Source of the DNA: Gp13-AA77 sp036521995
GTDB lineage: Bacteria > Acidobacteriota > Terriglobia > UBA7540
Assembly: GCA_036521995.1 (NCBI GenBank)
Contig: DATDGR010000205.1
Span: 1-7,114, forward strand
Length of the DNA: 7,114 nucleotides
Direction: 5' to 3'
The notes below the pieces were generated by a model. It searched no databases and was not told where the DNA came from. It saw only the letters and a list, made by a program, of their open reading frames with translations. Numbering within the stretch: the first letter of the stretch is position 1; each line of letters opens with the position of its first letter. Shown one piece after another: positions 6,237 to 7,114 of the stretch. The translations under genes were made by a program, and so were the position numbers.

Positions 6237-7114
6237 ATGAACAATCGCGAGATCGCTCCCCTGGCAAGCCGGAGGGAGTTCTTGAAGAACACGGCGCTTG
6301 GGCTTTCCGCGGCCATGGCGGCGGGGACCCCGTCCATCAAGGCCGGGACGGCCCCGGCAGCCGATGATGTACGGGAAATCCGCGAGGACTCACCCAAGCT
6401 GAAAATCGGGGTGTTCGATGCCGCCTTCCCTGATCTTTCGCTCGATCAACTCATGGAGATGATCAAGGAGTTCAAGATCGAAGCGGTGGAGATCGGCTCC
6501 GGCAACGATCCCGGCCACGCCCATTGCGATCTGGCGGGCCTGCTGGCGGACGATTCCAAGCGTCGTGCTTACATGGCCCAGTTCGAAAAGAACAGCATCA
6601 TGGTGAGCGCGTTCAGTTGCCACGGGAACCCCGTGCATCCAGACACGGATCGAGCCAAACGGGAAGACGCCGTCTACCGCCTGAGCATCGACCTGGCCGC
6701 CAAGACGGGCGTGAACCGGGTGGCGTGCTTCTCCGGCTGCCCGGGCGACGGGACAGGCAAGCATGCCAACTGGGTGACCACGCTCGAAACCGACGAGTTC
6801 GTGGACATCCTGAAGTGGCAGTGGAACGAAGTTCTGATTCCCTACTGGAAGGATCTGAGCGGGTACGCCCGCCAGCGCAACGTGAAAATGGCGCTCGAAA
6901 TGGACGGCGGCTATTCCGTCTTCAACGTCGCCACCCTCCTGAAATTACGCCATGCCGCCGGTGATAACATCGGCGCCAACCTGGATTACAGCGGGATCTT
7001 CCAATTGGGCATCGACCCGATCGCGGTGGCGAAGGCCTTGGGAGAGGAAGGCTGCCTGTACCACATGCACGGCAAAGACATCCTGCAGGATGCGCAGAAC
7101 GTAGGCGTGAATGG
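6237..7114 (+). CDS. Tat-exported sugar isomerase/epimerase-like TIM-barrel protein, 3' partial
   Basis: The frame runs from ATG 6237 off the window end; 292 residues are visible and perhaps 40-60 are missing. SRREFLKN (11-18) followed by an Ala-rich hydrophobic stretch is a twin-arginine signal, so the protein is folded in the cytoplasm and exported to the periplasm. The rest matches the xylose-isomerase-like / AP-endonuclease-2 TIM-barrel superfamily (COG1082): LKIGVFD at the first strand, VEIGSG with Glu85, SCHGNPVHPD with His129, RVACFSGCPGDG, ALEMDGG with Glu221, NLDYSG with Asp250, and YHMHGKD with His276, His278 and Lys280. Glu221, Asp250 and a His of the last motif are the expected divalent-metal ligands; the final Glu ligand should lie beyond the edge. 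Family members isomerise, epimerise or cleave sugars and inositols. Exported acidobacterial members often sit near Gfo/Idh oxidoreductases, which cannot be checked here. The substrate is not inferable. Confidence 0.9.
   Translation, partial: MNNREIAPLASRREFLKNTALGLSAAMAAGTPSIKAGTAPAADDVREIREDSPKLKIGVFDAAFPDLSLDQLMEMIKEFKIEAVEIGSGNDPGHAHCDLAGLLADDSKRRAYMAQFEKNSIMVSAFSCHGNPVHPDTDRAKREDAVYRLSIDLAAKTGVNRVACFSGCPGDGTGKHANWVTTLETDEFVDILKWQWNEVLIPYWKDLSGYARQRNVKMALEMDGGYSVFNVATLLKLRHAAGDNIGANLDYSGIFQLGIDPIAVAKALGEEGCLYHMHGKDILQDAQNVGVN

Noticed and set aside
6524..6964. 146-codon plus-strand frame inside the TIM-barrel gene
   Set aside because: It is an offset shadow of the conserved TIM-barrel frame, Arg/Gly-rich and without motifs.
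1..7114. CRISPR arrays, tRNA or rRNA genes, insertion sequences, attachment sites
   Set aside because: I looked for regular direct repeats, cloverleaf-like stems, transposase motifs and terminal inverted repeats and saw none I could support.

Overview
The window reads as chromosomal DNA of an acidobacterium (Acidobacteriota, Bryobacter/Solibacter-like or a related lineage). Three things point there: a very large Oar-type TonB-dependent receptor with the phylum's typical 'NQFGGSLGGPI.KDKTFFF' and 'RAEFFNLWNTPQF' signatures; an orphan secreted protein of a family I associate with this phylum; and the mix of moderately high GC genes with exported enzymes. The assignment is made from protein character only, not from a marker gene.

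Layout. 1-3018 (+) is the 3' part of the receptor gene, whose start lies off the window. After a 112-nt gap, 3131-4164 (+) is a nucleoside-hydrolase-like gene broken by one missing base near 3760; adding one base restores a 344-residue protein. 4165-4388 has no convincing intact gene but holds an apparent remnant of an exported protein (signal-peptide-like stretch, frame conflict, early end). 4389-5408 (-) encodes a secreted or periplasmic protein of unknown function, convergent with everything upstream. 5412-5735 is a divergent intergenic region with a promoter candidate for each side, short GTGCG repeats and a strong isolated Shine-Dalgarno. 5736-6188 (+) encodes a 150-residue exported protein of unknown function. 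48 nt later, 6237 to the window end (+) holds a Tat-exported xylose-isomerase-like TIM-barrel protein, open at the 3' edge.

How the genes may work together. The receptor would import a large or bound nutrient across the outer membrane. The nucleoside hydrolase, if functional, would split an N-glycosidic bond in the cytoplasm. The last two genes look like one transcription unit acting in the periplasm, with the TIM-barrel protein likely isomerising, epimerising or cleaving a sugar or polyol derivative. This is a nutrient-scavenging neighbourhood by content, but orientation changes and the broken genes argue against one single operon. I do not see a clear new defence, mobile or RNA-based system here. 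The most checkable oddities are the one-base break in the hydrolase, its altered metal-site motif, the exported-protein remnant, and the five local cysteine pairs in the receptor.
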